Shown: one piece after another, positions 6,422 to 6,481 of the stretch
Layout of the letters: every line of letters starts with the position of its first letter
Numbering within the stretch: position 1 is the first letter of the stretch
Assembly: GCA_028823435.1 (NCBI GenBank)
Contig: JAPKBK010000105.1
Span: 1 to 6,481 of the forward strand
Direction: 5' to 3'
Source of the DNA: Flavobacteriales bacterium
GTDB taxonomy: Bacteria; Bacteroidota; Bacteroidia; Flavobacteriales_D; Sanyastnellaceae
DNA: 6,481 nucleotides
Position numbers and translations under genes: made by a program
The notes under the pieces: generated by a model
The model's database searches: none
What the model was told of the DNA's origin: nothing
The model's input: the letters and a program-made list of their open reading frames with translations, nothing else

Positions 6422-6481
6422 ATGCCTGGATTAATAGGGAAAAAAGTAGGAATGACCAGCATCTACGGTGCCTCTGGGAAG
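6422..6481 (+). CDS. rplC: 50S ribosomal protein L3 (5' fragment, continues beyond window)
   Basis: Only the first 20 codons are inside the window: MPGLIGKKVGMTSIYGASGK, which matches the conserved L3 N-terminus (GLIGKKVGMT). L3 is an early assembly protein of the 50S subunit that reaches towards the peptidyl transferase centre. The frame is open to the edge. Position after rpsJ is the expected S10-cluster order. No Shine-Dalgarno is present; instead the ATG is preceded by a run of eight A bases (6414-6421), consistent with the A-rich start regions used by Bacteroidota. Confidence 0.95.
   Translation, partial: MPGLIGKKVGMTSIYGASGK

Noticed and set aside
1..6481. Mobile elements, CRISPR arrays, tRNA or rRNA genes
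   Set aside because: No transposase, terminal repeats, regularly spaced repeats or RNA-gene signatures were seen; the window is almost fully occupied by the listed genes.

Overview
The window reads as a piece of chromosome from a member of the Bacteroidota, probably of flavobacterial type, although the order is a weaker inference. Three things point there. The gene order is rpsL-rpsG-fusA-rpsJ-rplC, joining the str and S10 clusters with no tuf gene between them. The promoter in front of rpsL fits the Bacteroidota housekeeping pattern (TTG, 19 bp, TAnnTTTG). Most starts have no Shine-Dalgarno sequence. Protein details such as the S7 C-terminus ending AHFRF and the EF-G stretch ETNWSLADKYNVPRIGF agree.

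Left arm (1-2919, minus strand): a UvrD/PcrA-type superfamily 1 DNA helicase of 777 residues, beginning at a GTG codon, is followed by a lipoprotein gene that runs off the left edge. The stop of the helicase and the start of the lipoprotein share the four bases ATGA, so the two are almost certainly on one transcript and may be translationally coupled.

Divergent intergenic region (2920-3091): it holds the rpsL promoter and a 5' leader of roughly 55 bases. No convincing promoter for the helicase was found.

Right arm (3092-6481, plus strand): a tightly packed translation operon. It encodes ribosomal proteins S12 and S7, elongation factor G, S10, and the first 20 codons of L3. Gaps are 11, 7, 14 and 46 bases, and no terminator is visible between genes, so co-transcription from the rpsL promoter is likely. 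S12, S7 and S10 build the 30S subunit, EF-G drives translocation, and L3 begins the large-subunit part of the cluster. The 46-base rpsJ-rplC gap carries an inverted repeat whose right arm is duplicated in tandem.

Most of the window is ordinary core genome and I do not see a new biological system. The points that merit a second look are the helicase-lipoprotein ATGA junction, the rpsJ-rplC repeat, the single Shine-Dalgarno-like site before rpsJ, and a CxxC pair beside helicase motif VI.
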